Assembly (NCBI RefSeq): GCF_030811475.1
Contig: NZ_JAUSQV010000001.1
Span: 3,111,001-3,175,000 of the forward strand
Source of the DNA: Nakamurella flavida
GTDB taxonomy: Bacteria; Actinomycetota; Actinomycetes; Mycobacteriales; Nakamurellaceae
Length of the DNA stretch: 64,000 nucleotides
Direction of reading: 5' to 3'
Shown here: piece after piece, positions 54,612-63,995 of the stretch
How the letters are laid out: the number at the start of each line of letters is the position of its first letter
How positions within the stretch are numbered: the first letter of the stretch is position 1
Made by a program: the position numbers and the translations under genes
Notes under the pieces: generated by a model
Told to the model about the DNA's origin: nothing
Databases searched by the model: none
What the model saw: the letters and a program-made list of their open reading frames with translations, nothing else

Positions 54612-54706
54612 GCCCCTGAGTATGTGCGGCTTGCGCGACCGGACGATGGCGCCCACCCTGGCGTGATGATCGCTTCGAGCACCGCAGAGATGAGCACCCC
54701 CGGCGC

Positions 54707-55315
54707 GTGACCGGGCGTCGACGGAGATCCTCCGTCGTCCTCCCCGTCCTGGTGGGTCCGGCCGAGCACGCGTGCTGCGGCCCGCCGCTGTTCCTCGGAG
54801 CCCCGTTCCGAGTGTCCCTCGGCGCTGATCCGGACTGGGTCGTCGTCCGGGCCGCGGCCGGACCGCCGCTGCTCGCCGGGACGTCGGACTGTTCCGTGCA
54901 CCGCGACGAGGCCGGCCGGGTGGCCGTCCGAGCCCGGATCGGCGGTGCGCACGTCGTGGCGCGCAGTCCGGTCCCGGTCCCCGCGACGATCGAGATCCAC
55001 GGAGCGCTGATCCACCACCAGCATCCGATCACCCGGCCCGTGGACGGGTCGGCGACCTGGGGCCACGTGCGCCGTCTGCAACTGGTCAGCACCCCGTCCG
55101 GCGGCTGGCCGCGCGACGACGACGGGTCCGGTCGCCCGTACCGGCTGACCCCGGTGCAGCACGTCGCCCGCTCGGTGCTCTGGGCCGAACCGCTGGGCGG
55201 GTGGCGGCTCTCCTCGGTGCTGGTCGACCTCGAGGTGCCCGACGATCAAGGCCGGCTGGCTGCCGCGGGGGTGGCGCGGTACCGCCGGGAGCGGGGGCTG
55301 GACGCGCCCGGCTGA
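54707..55315 (+). CDS. Hypothetical protein, 202 aa
   Basis: GTG 54707 start with a strongly basic first ten residues. Beta-rich composition (FRVSLGADPDWVVVRA, VAVRARIGGAHVVARS) with conserved-looking IEIHGALIHHQHPITRPVDGS, in which His pairs could bind metal. No membrane helix or known domain. Convergent with kdpE. Function unknown. Confidence 0.55.
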   Translation: MTGRRRRSSVVLPVLVGPAEHACCGPPLFLGAPFRVSLGADPDWVVVRAAAGPPLLAGTSDCSVHRDEAGRVAVRARIGGAHVVARSPVPVPATIEIHGALIHHQHPITRPVDGSATWGHVRRLQLVSTPSGGWPRDDDGSGRPYRLTPVQHVARSVLWAEPLGGWRLSSVLVDLEVPDDQGRLAAAGVARYRRERGLDAPG

Positions 55316-55338
55316 GCCGCGCCGGCGCGTCCACCGGT

Positions 55339-55385
55339 GTTCGCGCCCGGGATACGTGAACGCGCCGGAAGCGCGGGACGCGAAC
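55339..55385. terminator. Imperfect hairpin between convergent genes
   Basis: GTTCGCGCCCG (55339-55349) pairs with CGGGACGCGAAC (55374-55385) with one mismatch and a 24-nt loop containing further GC pairs. It follows the stop at 55315 and may serve both that gene and kdpE. Confidence 0.4.
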
Positions 55386-55473
55386 GGTCATCCGGGGCGC
55401 GTCCGTAGGATGCGCCGACACCGCGGGCGCGGGTGGCGAAGGGGCGATGTCCCGGGACGCGGGTGCCTTCGGC

Positions 55474-56157
55474 TCACACCTCGAACCGGTACCCCTGCCC
55501 GGGAGCGGTGATCAGGTAGCGCGGATGCCCCGGGTCGGGTTCGAGCTTGCGGCGGAGCTGGGCGAGATAGACGCGGAGATAGTGGGTCTCGGTGGCGTAG
55601 GCGGGGCCCCACACCTCCTGCAGCAGGTCCGTCTGGGTGACCAGGCGGCCGCGACGGCGCACCAGGATCTCCAGCATCGACCATTCCGTGGGGGTGAGGT
55701 GGACGGGCACCCCGCCGCGCAGCACCCGCTTGGTGGCCAGGTCGACGGTGAAGTCGGCGGTCTCCACCGGGTCGTCGCCGCCGGGTGGTGCGGCGACGGC
55801 GGCCCGGCGGACGGCGGCGCGCAGCCGGGCCAGCAGCTCGTCCATGCCGAACGGCTTGGTGACGTAGTCGTCCGCGCCGGCGTCCAGGGCGTCGACCTTG
55901 TCGGCGCTGTCGGCCCGGGCGGACAGCACGATGACGGGAGTCCGCCCCCGGCGGCGGATCTCGGCCAGCACCGCCGTGCCGTCGATGTCCGGCAGCCCGA
56001 GGTCCAGCACGATGACCTCGGGGTCGACGGCGTCCAGCGCGCGCAGGGCGGACGCGCCGTCGGCGACGGTGGTCACCGCGAAACCCCGGGCGGACAGGTG
56101 GATCCGCAGGGTGGACAGCAGGGCCGGCTCGTCGTCGACGACCAGGACCCGGGTCAT
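55474..56157 (-). CDS. kdpE: Response regulator KdpE
   Basis: 227 residues, OmpR/PhoB type. Receiver domain VLVVDDEPALLSTLRIHL with phospho-acceptor Asp near 51 in VIVLDLGLPD and Lys in YVTKPFGMDELLARL. The C-terminal winged helix has LTPTEWSMLEILVRRRGRLVTQTDLLQEVWG and the recognition helix THYLRVYLAQLRRKLEPDPGHPRYLITAPGQGYRFEV, the KdpE ending. Overlaps kdpD by ATGA. Its probable operator is 63486-63534. Confidence 0.95.
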   Translation of the reverse strand: MTRVLVVDDEPALLSTLRIHLSARGFAVTTVADGASALRALDAVDPEVIVLDLGLPDIDGTAVLAEIRRRGRTPVIVLSARADSADKVDALDAGADDYVTKPFGMDELLARLRAAVRRAAVAAPPGGDDPVETADFTVDLATKRVLRGGVPVHLTPTEWSMLEILVRRRGRLVTQTDLLQEVWGPAYATETHYLRVYLAQLRRKLEPDPGHPRYLITAPGQGYRFEV

Positions 56158-58721
56158 CGCGCCGCCCCCCGCCAGTCCGCCGCGGACGCCGCGGGCAGGT
56201 CGACGAGCATGGTCAGTCCGCCTCCGGGGGTGTCCTCGGCGGTCAGCGTGCCACCCATCGCCTCGGTGAACCCGCGGGCCACGGCCAGGCCGAGGCCCAC
56301 CCCGGTGGAGGTGTCCCGGTCGCCGAGTCGTTGAAAGGGCTCGAACAGGTGGTCGGCGGAGCCACGGGGCAGGCCGTGTCCGGTGTCGGCGATGCGCAGG
56401 GTGACCCGGCCGCCGAGCTCGGCCGCCGAGACGGTGATGGCGGCGTCGTCCCCGGCGTACCGCAGGGCGTTGGTGAGCAGATTGGCCACCACCCGCTCGA
56501 GCAGTCCGGGGTCGGCGAGCACGGCGGGCACGAGCTCGTCGTCGGTGCTGCCGGTGACGTCGTTGCCGCCGTCGATGACGATCCGCTCCCGATCGGTGCG
56601 GCGCAGCTCCAGCAGGGTGCGCTGGACGACCTCCTCGCAGGACACCGGGACGGCCTGCGGGGTCAGTACCCCGGCCGCCAGTCGGGAGGAGTCGAGCAGG
56701 TTGTCCACGAGCGCGGCGAGCTGGTCGGTGGAGGTCTCGATGCCGGCGAGGATCTCGTCGGCGTCCTCGGGTGCGAGGGCGACGTCGGTGCTGCGCAGGC
56801 TGGACACACTGGCCTTGACCGCGGCCAGCGGGGTGCGCAGGTCGTGGCTGACCGCGGAGAGCAGGGCCCGGCGCAGCCGGTCGCCCTCGGCGACGCCGGC
56901 GGCGGAGTCGGCGCGGCGGGCCAGCTCGGCCTGCTGCAGGAGCCCGACGGCCTGGTGGGCGACGGACCGCAGCACCCGGCGTTCCCGCCCGGAGAGTTCG
57001 GGGCCCCGCAGGGTCAGGTGGTAGGCGCCGTCGAGCAGCTCGGTGCTGGTGTCGGCCGTCTCGACCGGGACGGGTCCGGTCGGGCCGGTCGTCGCGGCCA
57101 CGGTGAGCCGCCCGTCCTCCTCTCGCCGCAGCAGGCTGACCGCCTGCTGCCCGTAGGTCTCCCGGACCCGGTCGAGCAGGGCGGACAGGTCGGCGCCCCG
57201 CAGGACCGAGGAGGAGAACAGGGTGAGGAGCTCGGCCTCCCGGGAGGCGGCCCCGGCCTCCCGGGTGCGCCGGGCCGCCGTGTCCACCAGGGCGGCGACC
57301 GCCACGGCCACCACCATCAGCACCAGCAGGGTGACCAGGTTGTCGGGCTGGGCGACGGTGAAGGTGTAGCGCGGATCGGTGAAGAAGTAGTTCAGCAGCA
57401 GCCCGGAGAACGCCGCCGCCAGGACGGCCTGGGGGATCCCGCCCAGGAGGGCGACGCCCAGCACGACCAGGAAGTACAGGACGCCCTGGCTGGCGAAGGT
57501 GGCGACCTGGCCGAGGCCGAGCAGCACCCCGGTCATCGCGGCCGGGCCGGCCACGGCCGCGGCCCAGCCCAGCAGCCGGCGGCGGCGGGGACGCCGGGGG
57601 ATGGCACGTGCGGAACCGGCCTGGTCGTGGGTGACCAGGTGGACGTCGATGGGCCCGGAGTTCTGCACCACCCGGGCGCCGACCCCCTCGGTGAGGATGC
57701 GGGCCCACCGGGACCGCCGGGAGGTGCCGAGCACCAGCTGGGTGGCGTTGACCCCGCGGGCGAAATCGAGCAGGGCTCCGGGGATGTCGTCCCCGGTGAT
57801 GGTGTGCGTGGTCGCCCCGAGGGCGTCGGCGAGTCGGCGGATGCGCCCCATCGCGGTCGGCGGCGCGCCGGCCAGGCCGTCCCCGCGGACGATGTGCACC
57901 ACCAGCAGTTCCGCGCCCGCCCGGGAGGCGATGCGGCTGGCCCGGCGGATCAGGGTCTCGGACTCCGCCCCACCCGTCACCGACACCACGACCCGTTCCC
58001 GCGCCTCCCAGGTCGCGGTGATGTGGTGCTCGTCGCGGTAGCGGGCCAGTGCGGTGTCCACCTGGTCGGCCACCCAGAGCAGGGCCAGTTCGCGCAGTGC
58101 GGTCAGGTTGCCGGCCCGGAAGTAGTTGGTCATCGCCGCGTCGACCTGCTCCGGGCGGTAGACGTTGCCGTGGGACAGACGGCGCCGCAACGCCTCCGGG
58201 GTGATGTCGACCAGTTCGACCTGCTCGGCCCGGCGGACCACGTCGTCCGGCACCGTCTCGCGCTGCACGGTGCCGGTGATCCGGGCGACGACGTCGTTCA
58301 GGCTCTCCAGGTGTTGCACGTTGACCGTGGACAGCACGTCGATGCCCGCGTCGAGGAGGGTCTGCACGTCCTGCCAGCGGAACGGGTTCGTCGAACCGGG
58401 GGCGTTGGAGTGGGCGAGTTCGTCGACCAGGGCCACCTGAGGCCGCCGGGCGAGGACGGCGTCCAGGTCCATCTCGGCCAGGGCGACGCCGCGGTGCTCC
58501 ACCGTCCGCCGCGGCACCATCTCGAGACCGTCGAGCAGACCGGCGGTCTGGGCCCGGCCGTGGGTCTCGACCACGGCGACCACGACGTCCGCCCCGCGCT
58601 CGGCCCGGCGGTGGGCCTCACCGAGCATCGCGTAGGTCTTCCCGACGCCCGGGGCGGCGCCCAGGTAGATGCGCAGTTCGCCGCGAGCTGGTTCCCCCCG
58701 AGCCGTTTCACCGCGAGACAT
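56154..58721 (-). CDS. kdpD: Sensor histidine kinase KdpD
   Basis: 855 residues. N-terminal KdpD domain with Walker-type GAAPGVGKTYAMLGEAHRRAERGADVVV, then a USP-like segment, four membrane helices (about 390-490), a GAF-like region and the kinase core with phospho-His in ALLSAVSHDLRTPLAAVKAS and the ATP-binding DTGHGLPRG and TGVGLGLAVARGF boxes. It senses K+ limitation and phosphorylates KdpE. ATG 58721 is chosen (AGGATG upstream); GTG 58760, 4 bp from the kdpC stop, would add 13 residues. Confidence 0.93.
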   Translation of the reverse strand: MSRGETARGEPARGELRIYLGAAPGVGKTYAMLGEAHRRAERGADVVVAVVETHGRAQTAGLLDGLEMVPRRTVEHRGVALAEMDLDAVLARRPQVALVDELAHSNAPGSTNPFRWQDVQTLLDAGIDVLSTVNVQHLESLNDVVARITGTVQRETVPDDVVRRAEQVELVDITPEALRRRLSHGNVYRPEQVDAAMTNYFRAGNLTALRELALLWVADQVDTALARYRDEHHITATWEARERVVVSVTGGAESETLIRRASRIASRAGAELLVVHIVRGDGLAGAPPTAMGRIRRLADALGATTHTITGDDIPGALLDFARGVNATQLVLGTSRRSRWARILTEGVGARVVQNSGPIDVHLVTHDQAGSARAIPRRPRRRRLLGWAAAVAGPAAMTGVLLGLGQVATFASQGVLYFLVVLGVALLGGIPQAVLAAAFSGLLLNYFFTDPRYTFTVAQPDNLVTLLVLMVVAVAVAALVDTAARRTREAGAASREAELLTLFSSSVLRGADLSALLDRVRETYGQQAVSLLRREEDGRLTVAATTGPTGPVPVETADTSTELLDGAYHLTLRGPELSGRERRVLRSVAHQAVGLLQQAELARRADSAAGVAEGDRLRRALLSAVSHDLRTPLAAVKASVSSLRSTDVALAPEDADEILAGIETSTDQLAALVDNLLDSSRLAAGVLTPQAVPVSCEEVVQRTLLELRRTDRERIVIDGGNDVTGSTDDELVPAVLADPGLLERVVANLLTNALRYAGDDAAITVSAAELGGRVTLRIADTGHGLPRGSADHLFEPFQRLGDRDTSTGVGLGLAVARGFTEAMGGTLTAEDTPGGGLTMLVDLPAASAADWRGAAR

Positions 58722-58764
58722 GGGTGCATCCTGCTCCGCCGCGCCGGCTCCGGTGGTCACCGGC

Positions 58765-59409
58765 TCACCCGGTGCAGGTCGGGGCGGTGAGCCCCAGCGC
58801 GACGTTCAGTGCGGGCACGTCCACCCGCTCCTCGCCGAGGAAGCCGAGCTGGCGTCCCTGGGTGTGCTCGTCGACCAGCGCCTGCACCCGGTCGGTGGGC
58901 AGGCCGGTCACCCGGGCCACCCGCGCGACCTGCAGCGTGGCGTAGGCCGGGCTGATCTGTGGGTCGATGCTCGATGCGGAACCGGTCACCGCGTCGGCGG
59001 GCACGGCGGCGGGGTCGACGCCCTCCCGGTCCGCGATGACCTGGCGCCGTTCCTGCACGAAGGCCAGCAGGGTGTCGTTGTTCGGCCCCATGTCGTTGGC
59101 GTCCGCGGCGGACGGATCGCCGGGGGTGAGCGCGCCGACAGCGGTGTCGTCGGCGGTCGGGTCGCCGTCGAGCCGCAGGTGGAAGTACGGGTCCGGCGTG
59201 CCCGCGGGGACCTGCGGGTCCACGCCGATGAGCTCGCTGCCGACCACGCAGCCGTTGGAGTCGCGCAGCGGGGCACCCTCGGCGGCGGCGGTGCCCAGGC
59301 GGCTCGCGCCCCAGACGAACGCCGGGTACAGCACGCCGAGGACGACGGTGAGCAGCAGCAGCACGCGGAGGGCGCCGCCGAGCTGTCGGAGTGCGGAGGT
59401 GATGCGCAT
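58765..59409 (-). CDS. kdpC: Potassium-transporting ATPase subunit C
   Basis: 214 residues. One N-terminal membrane helix (LLLLTVVLGVLYPAFVWGAS) and an external domain with GSELIGVDP, SGSSIDPQISP-type sequence (here GSASSIDPQISPAYATLQVARVA) and VPALNVAL at the end: the KdpC pattern. It assists K+ binding by KdpA-B. 4 bp downstream of kdpB. Confidence 0.95.
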   Translation of the reverse strand: MRITSALRQLGGALRVLLLLTVVLGVLYPAFVWGASRLGTAAAEGAPLRDSNGCVVGSELIGVDPQVPAGTPDPYFHLRLDGDPTADDTAVGALTPGDPSAADANDMGPNNDTLLAFVQERRQVIADREGVDPAAVPADAVTGSASSIDPQISPAYATLQVARVARVTGLPTDRVQALVDEHTQGRQLGFLGEERVDVPALNVALGLTAPTCTG

Positions 59410-59413
59410 GGTG

Positions 59414-61519
59414 TCAGCCGATCCCGGGGATGTGCCGGACGAGCAGGTCGATGAGCCAGATGCCGACGAACGGCACCAGTACCCCGCCCAGTCCGTAGAG
59501 GAGGAGGTTGCGCTGCAACAGCTTCGCTGCCGTGGTCGCCCGGTAGCGGACGCCCTTGAGGGCCAGCGGGATGAGCGCGACGATGATCAGGGCGTTGAAC
59601 ACGACGGCGGAGACGATGGCCGAGGTGGGGCTGGCCAGCCGCATGACGTTCAGCGCGTCGAGCTGCGGGTAGATGCCGGAGAACAGCGCCGGCAGGATCG
59701 CGAAGTACTTGGCCAGGTCGTTGGCCAGGGAGAACGTGGTGAGCGCGCCGCGGGTGATGAGCAGCTGCTTGCCGATCTGCACCACGTCGATCAGCTTGGT
59801 CGGGTCGGAGTCCAGGTCGACCATGTTGCCGGCCTCCTTGGCCGCCGACGTCCCGGTGTTCATGGCCACGCCCACGTCGGCCTGGGCCAGGGCGGGGGCG
59901 TCGTTGGTGCCGTCGCCGGTCATCGCGACGAGCCGTCCGCCCTCCTGCTCCTTGCGGATCAGGGTGAGCTTGTCCTCCGGGGTGGCCTCGGCGAGGAAGT
60001 CGTCCACCCCGGCGGTCTTGGCGATCGCCGCGGCGGTGAGCGGGTTGTCGCCGGTGATCATCACGGTGCGGATGCCCATGGCCCGCAGGTCCGCGAAGCG
60101 CTCGGCGATGCCCGGTTTCACCACGTCGGACAGTTCGATCACCCCCAGGACGCGGGCGCTCCCGTTCTCCAGGACGGCCACCACGAGCGGCGTTCCGCCC
60201 CGCTGACCGACCTGGTCGGCCACCTCGCGCACCTCCGGCAGGTCCGCCGATGAACCACCGGCCTCCTGCACCCACGAGACCACCGACCCGGTGGCGCCCT
60301 TGCGGATCTGCCGACCGTCGAGATCCAGTCCGCTCATCCGCGTCTGCGCGGCGAACGGGACGAAGGTGCCGACCGCCTCGGCCGCGGTCGCCTCCGCGGG
60401 CAGGTCGAACCGTTCGGCGACCAGGGCCACGATGCTGCGGCCCTCGGGGGTCTGGTCGGCCAGCGACGACAACCGTGCCGCCTGCGCCAGCTCGAGATCG
60501 GTGAACCCGGCAGCGGGGTGCAGGGCGGTCGCCCGCCGGTTGCCGAAGGTGATGGTGCCGGTCTTGTCCACGAGCAGCACGTCGATGTCGCCCGCGGCCT
60601 CGACGGCGCGACCGGACATGGCCAGCACGTTGCGCTGCACCAGGCGGTCCATGCCGGCGATGCCGATGGCCGACAGCAGCGCGCCGATGGTGGTGGGGAT
60701 GAGGCAGACCAGCAGGGCGATGAGCCGGATCGGGTCCTGCAGTTCGCCGCCGTACGCGGCCATCGGCCCGACGGCCACCACGGCCAGCAGGAAGATGATC
60801 GTCAGCGCGGCGAGCAGGATGTTCAGCGCGATCTCGTTCGGGGTCTTCTGTCGGGACGCCCCCTCGACCAGGGCGATCATCCGGTCGACGAAGGACTCCC
60901 CGGGCCGGGTGGTGATCTGCACGACGATCCGGTCGGACAGCACGGTGGTGCCGCCGGTGACGGCGCTGCGGTCACCGCCGGATTCCCGCACCACCGGTGC
61001 GGACTCGCCGGTGATGGCGGACTCGTCGACGGTGGCGATGCCCTCGACGATGTCGCCGTCGCCGGGGATCACCTGGCCGGCCACCACCACGACCCGGTCG
61101 CCGAGGCCCAGGGATGACCCGGGCACCTCCTCGGTGCTGCCGTCGGCGCGCAGCCGCACGGCCACGGTGTCCTGCTTGGCCTGGCGCAGGCTGGCGGCCT
61201 GGGCCTTGCCGCGACCCTCGGCGACGGCCTCGGCCAGGTTGGCGAACAGCACGGTGAACCACAGCCAGCCGGTGACCAGCCAGGCGAAGACGCTGGGCTG
61301 CAGCACGGCCAGCACGGTGGTGAGCACGGAGCCGACCAGCACCACGAACATCACCGGGTTGCGGGCCTGGTGGCGCGGGTCGAGCTTGCGGAAGGCGGTG
61401 GGCAGGGAGGCGACGAGCTGGTGCGGGTCGAACACCCCGGAGGGCGCCCGCTTGTCACCGGCTCCGTCTCCGGTGGCGGTGCCGGTCGGGGACGGGTCGA
61501 GGGTGGTGGTGCCGGTCAT
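59414..61519 (-). CDS. kdpB: Potassium-transporting P-type ATPase subunit B
   Basis: 701 residues. Phosphorylation motif DKTGT in [17 protein letters not shown] near 315, actuator loop [11 protein letters not shown] (here [16 protein letters not shown]), [22 protein letters not shown] near 535 and [14 protein letters not shown]-type final helices ([19 protein letters not shown]). Hydrolyses ATP to drive K+ uptake through KdpA. Its ATG overlaps the kdpA stop (ATGA). Confidence 0.97.
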   Translation of the reverse strand: MTGTTTLDPSPTGTATGDGAGDKRAPSGVFDPHQLVASLPTAFRKLDPRHQARNPVMFVVLVGSVLTTVLAVLQPSVFAWLVTGWLWFTVLFANLAEAVAEGRGKAQAASLRQAKQDTVAVRLRADGSTEEVPGSSLGLGDRVVVVAGQVIPGDGDIVEGIATVDESAITGESAPVVRESGGDRSAVTGGTTVLSDRIVVQITTRPGESFVDRMIALVEGASRQKTPNEIALNILLAALTIIFLLAVVAVGPMAAYGGELQDPIRLIALLVCLIPTTIGALLSAIGIAGMDRLVQRNVLAMSGRAVEAAGDIDVLLVDKTGTITFGNRRATALHPAAGFTDLELAQAARLSSLADQTPEGRSIVALVAERFDLPAEATAAEAVGTFVPFAAQTRMSGLDLDGRQIRKGATGSVVSWVQEAGGSSADLPEVREVADQVGQRGGTPLVVAVLENGSARVLGVIELSDVVKPGIAERFADLRAMGIRTVMITGDNPLTAAAIAKTAGVDDFLAEATPEDKLTLIRKEQEGGRLVAMTGDGTNDAPALAQADVGVAMNTGTSAAKEAGNMVDLDSDPTKLIDVVQIGKQLLITRGALTTFSLANDLAKYFAILPALFSGIYPQLDALNVMRLASPTSAIVSAVVFNALIIVALIPLALKGVRYRATTAAKLLQRNLLLYGLGGVLVPFVGIWLIDLLVRHIPGIG

Positions 61520-63198
61520 GCGAGGGCCTCCGCGATGGGACCGAGAGAGAGGGCGGGGAAGAAGGTGAGGGCGGCGACGAGGACGACCACGCCGACCAGC
61601 AGCACGCCGAACAGCGGGCCGCGGGTGGGGAGGGTGCCGGCGCCGGCCGGGGTCGGCTTCTGGGCGGCCAGCGACCCGGCCAGGGCCAGGACGAACACGA
61701 TGGGCAGGAAGCGGCCGAGGAACATGGCCAGGCCCAGCGCGATCTGGAAGAAGTCGTTGGTGACGGTGATGCCGGCGAACGCGCTGCCGTTGTTGTTGGC
61801 GGCGGATGCGAAGGCGTACAACACCTCGGAGAAGCCGTGGATCGAGCCCGGGGTGCCGGTGTCCCCGGAGTTGCCCAGGGCGCCGGACGTGGACGGCAGG
61901 AACACGGCCAGGCCGGTCCCGACGAGGACGAGGGCGGGCATGACCAGGACGGACAGGGCGGCGGTGGTGATCTCCCGGCGGCCGATCTTCTTGCCCAGGT
62001 ACTCCGGGGTCCGGCCGACGAGCAACCCGCCGATGAACACGGCCAGGATCGCGAGCACGAGCATCCCGTAGAGCCCGGTGCCGACACCGCCGGGGGCGAC
62101 CTCGCCGAACAGCATGTTGAGGATGAGCCCGCCGCCGCCGGCCGCGGTGAAGCTGTCATGCATGGAGTTGACCGCACCGGTGGACGTCCCGGTGGTGCTC
62201 ACCGCGAACAACACCGAGGACGGGATGCCGAAGCGGGTCTCCTTGCCCTCCATCATCGCGCCGGCAGCCAGCGCGGCGGTGCCGCGGGGGCTGCTCTCGG
62301 ACCAGGTGACCAGGGCGAGCTGCGCGGCCCAGAGGAGGGTCATCACGCCGAGGATGGTGCGGCCCTGGCGCTGGTCGCCGACCATGGTGCCGAAGGTCCG
62401 GGTGAGGGCGACGGGGATGAGCAGCAGGGCGGCGATCTGGGCGAGATTGGTGAGCGGGGTGGGGTTCTCGAACGGGTGGGCGGAGTTGGCGTTGAGGATG
62501 CCGCCGCCGTTGGTGCCGAGCTCCTTGATCGCCTCCTGCGAGGCGACCGGGGCCAGCGCGATCTGCTGCGCGGTGCCGTCCAGGCCGGTCGCGGTGAACG
62601 AGGCGTGCAGGGACATGATCACGCCCTGGGTCAGCAGGAACAGGGCCAGGACGACCGAGAGCGGCAGCAGGATGCGCAGGCAGCCGCGGGTCAGATCGAC
62701 CCAGAAGTTGCCCAGCCGGCCACCTCCGGCGCGGACCAGGCCGCGGATCAGCGCGACCGCGACGGCCAGCCCGACCGCGGCGGAGACGAAGTTCTGCACG
62801 GCCAGCCCGACGAGCTGGGTGAGGTGCCCCATGGTGGTCTCGGGGACGTAGGACTGCCAGTTCGTGTTCGTCACGAACGAGACGGCCGTGTTGAACGCGA
62901 CGGCCGGGCTGACCCCGGACAGGCCGTTGGACAGCGGCAGCACGCCCTGGATCCGCTGCAGCCCGTAGAGGAACAGCATGCCGACCACGGAGAACGCCAG
63001 CACGCTCGCGGCGTAGGCGCCCCAGGTCTGGTCGGTCTCCGGGTCGACCCGGGTGATCCGGTAGACCCCCCGCTCGATGCGCAGGTGCCGCGGGCTGGTG
63101 AACGTCCGTGCCATGTGGTCACCCAGCGGGGCCCAGGCGATCGCGAGAACGGCGACCAGCAGGGCGATCTGGAGGCCGGCGGCGAGAGCGGGGCTCAT
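61516..63198 (-). CDS. kdpA: Potassium-transporting ATPase subunit A (channel)
   Basis: 560 residues and ten membrane helices. Selectivity-filter-type loops include [58 protein letters not shown] and [10 protein letters not shown], all KdpA signatures. It binds K+ and forms the permeation path. ATG 63198 overlaps kdpF's TGA by one base. Confidence 0.97.
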   Translation of the reverse strand: MSPALAAGLQIALLVAVLAIAWAPLGDHMARTFTSPRHLRIERGVYRITRVDPETDQTWGAYAASVLAFSVVGMLFLYGLQRIQGVLPLSNGLSGVSPAVAFNTAVSFVTNTNWQSYVPETTMGHLTQLVGLAVQNFVSAAVGLAVAVALIRGLVRAGGGRLGNFWVDLTRGCLRILLPLSVVLALFLLTQGVIMSLHASFTATGLDGTAQQIALAPVASQEAIKELGTNGGGILNANSAHPFENPTPLTNLAQIAALLLIPVALTRTFGTMVGDQRQGRTILGVMTLLWAAQLALVTWSESSPRGTAALAAGAMMEGKETRFGIPSSVLFAVSTTGTSTGAVNSMHDSFTAAGGGGLILNMLFGEVAPGGVGTGLYGMLVLAILAVFIGGLLVGRTPEYLGKKIGRREITTAALSVLVMPALVLVGTGLAVFLPSTSGALGNSGDTGTPGSIHGFSEVLYAFASAANNNGSAFAGITVTNDFFQIALGLAMFLGRFLPIVFVLALAGSLAAQKPTPAGAGTLPTRGPLFGVLLVGVVVLVAALTFFPALSLGPIAEALA

Positions 63199-63293
63199 CA
63201 GAACCGGTCCGGCTGCAGCAGGGCGATGACCAGGTAGACCAGCAGTGCGGCCGAGACGACGAGCAGCGGCACGGTGACCGCGGCCCCGGTCAC
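63198..63293 (-). CDS. kdpF: KdpF small stabilising peptide
   Basis: 31 residues with one membrane helix (PLLVVSAALLVYLVIALLQPDRF). The YLVIALLQPDRF end is the KdpF hallmark. It lies between the Kdp leader ORF, whose stop overlaps its GTG (GTGA), and kdpA (TGATG). KdpF stabilises the Kdp complex. A GTG at 63272 would give a 24-residue form. Confidence 0.85.
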   Translation of the reverse strand: MTGAAVTVPLLVVSAALLVYLVIALLQPDRF

Positions 63294-63391
63294 CGGGCGT
63301 CCGTGCGGGTCGGGCCGCCCAGTGCGCGCAGCACCAGCAGGCAGGCGAGGTAGCCGATCAGGATGATCAGCACGAACAGCAGGTCGGTCAC
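63290..63391 (-). CDS. Uncharacterised 33-aa membrane peptide at the head of the kdp operon
   Basis: GTG 63391 with a GAAGAG site; 33 residues beginning VTDLLFVLIILIGYLACLLV, one membrane helix, then a polar tail ending TDAR. Its TGA overlaps the kdpF start (GTGA), so the two should be translated together. It resembles KdpF in size and topology but lacks its LLQPDRF end. No family name is known to me. Confidence 0.6.
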   Translation of the reverse strand: MTDLLFVLIILIGYLACLLVLRALGGPTRTDAR

Positions 63392-63423
63392 GGTGGCTCT
63401 TCCCGGGCTCTGGACAGGGTCTC

Positions 63424-63444
63424 GACACCCCGCTGCGGGGTGTC
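63424..63444. repeat. Perfect 21-bp inverted repeat upstream of the kdp operon
   Basis: GACACCCCGC-T-GCGGGGTGTC, 10-bp arms with a single central base, 33 bp before the first kdp start codon. It could be a protein site, a 5'-leader structure, or the terminator of the gene ending at 63558; there is no U-run to favour termination. Confidence 0.6.
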
Positions 63445-63485
63445 TCCCAGAGCCTTCGCCCGGTTCGGGCCCACCGGGGGCTTCT

Positions 63486-63534
63486 TGACGCGATCCTGAC
63501 GCCGCCGGCCCCGATCCTGACGCGTTCCTGACGC
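63486..63534. promoter_or_regulatory. Candidate KdpE operator: four TGACGC half-sites
   Basis: TGACGC at 63486, 63497, 63518 and 63529. Spacings are 11, 21 and 11 bp, and three of the four are preceded by CC (CCTGACGC). Pairs of direct repeats 11 bp apart are the usual target layout of OmpR/PhoB-family regulators such as KdpE. The block is 95-143 bp before the first kdp start, and kdpE is the last gene of that operon. Confidence 0.7.
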
Positions 63535-63557
63535 CGGGCGGGTGGTGCCCGCCGGGG

Positions 63558-63995
63558 TCAGCCGATGGTGTCCGAGCCGGGTGCAGGCACGTGGGTGACC
63601 TCGACCCGCTCGCTGCGCACCGCCGCGGTCACGTCCCGCATCTCGGTGACGGGGGTGACGTCCAGCCGGACCCGTTCCACCGGCACCAGGTTCTTGGTGA
63701 CGACGACCTGCTCCTCACTCAGCACCAGCCAGGGACCCTCCGGCCCGGCCGGACGGGCGGCTCCGCGGTCGTCGACGTCCGACCCGGCGGTGTCCCGGTC
63801 GATGACCAGGCGCACCTCCTCGCGGACGACATCCACGGTGAAGGTGCGGGTCTCGGTGACCCGGATCTTCTCCAGGCGGGCGATCCCGGCGACCACGCGA
63901 CGGGTGGTCACCGCGAGCCGCTCCTCGGAACGGATCAGCACACTCTGCTCGCGGGCGGGGCCGTCGACCGGGAAGGGGGGTCGGTCTGTGGGCAT
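63558..63995 (-). CDS. DUF2382 (YsnF/AvaK-like) stress protein
   Basis: 145 residues. Two copies of the DUF2382 strand pattern: LIRSEERLAVTTRRVVAGIARLEKIRVTETRTF and LVLSEEQVVVTKNLVPVERVRLDV, a repeat of conserved E, R and V positions. ATG 63995 lies near the window edge, so a longer N-terminus upstream cannot be excluded. Family members are linked to stress or membrane maintenance. It lies upstream of the kdp operon on the same strand, separated by the operator block. Confidence 0.85.
   Translation of the reverse strand: MPTDRPPFPVDGPAREQSVLIRSEERLAVTTRRVVAGIARLEKIRVTETRTFTVDVVREEVRLVIDRDTAGSDVDDRGAARPAGPEGPWLVLSEEQVVVTKNLVPVERVRLDVTPVTEMRDVTAAVRSERVEVTHVPAPGSDTIG

Noticed and set aside
56331-58790. 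819-codon plus-strand ORF
   Set aside because: Exact antisense of kdpD, which has full domain content; the plus-strand translation is low complexity.
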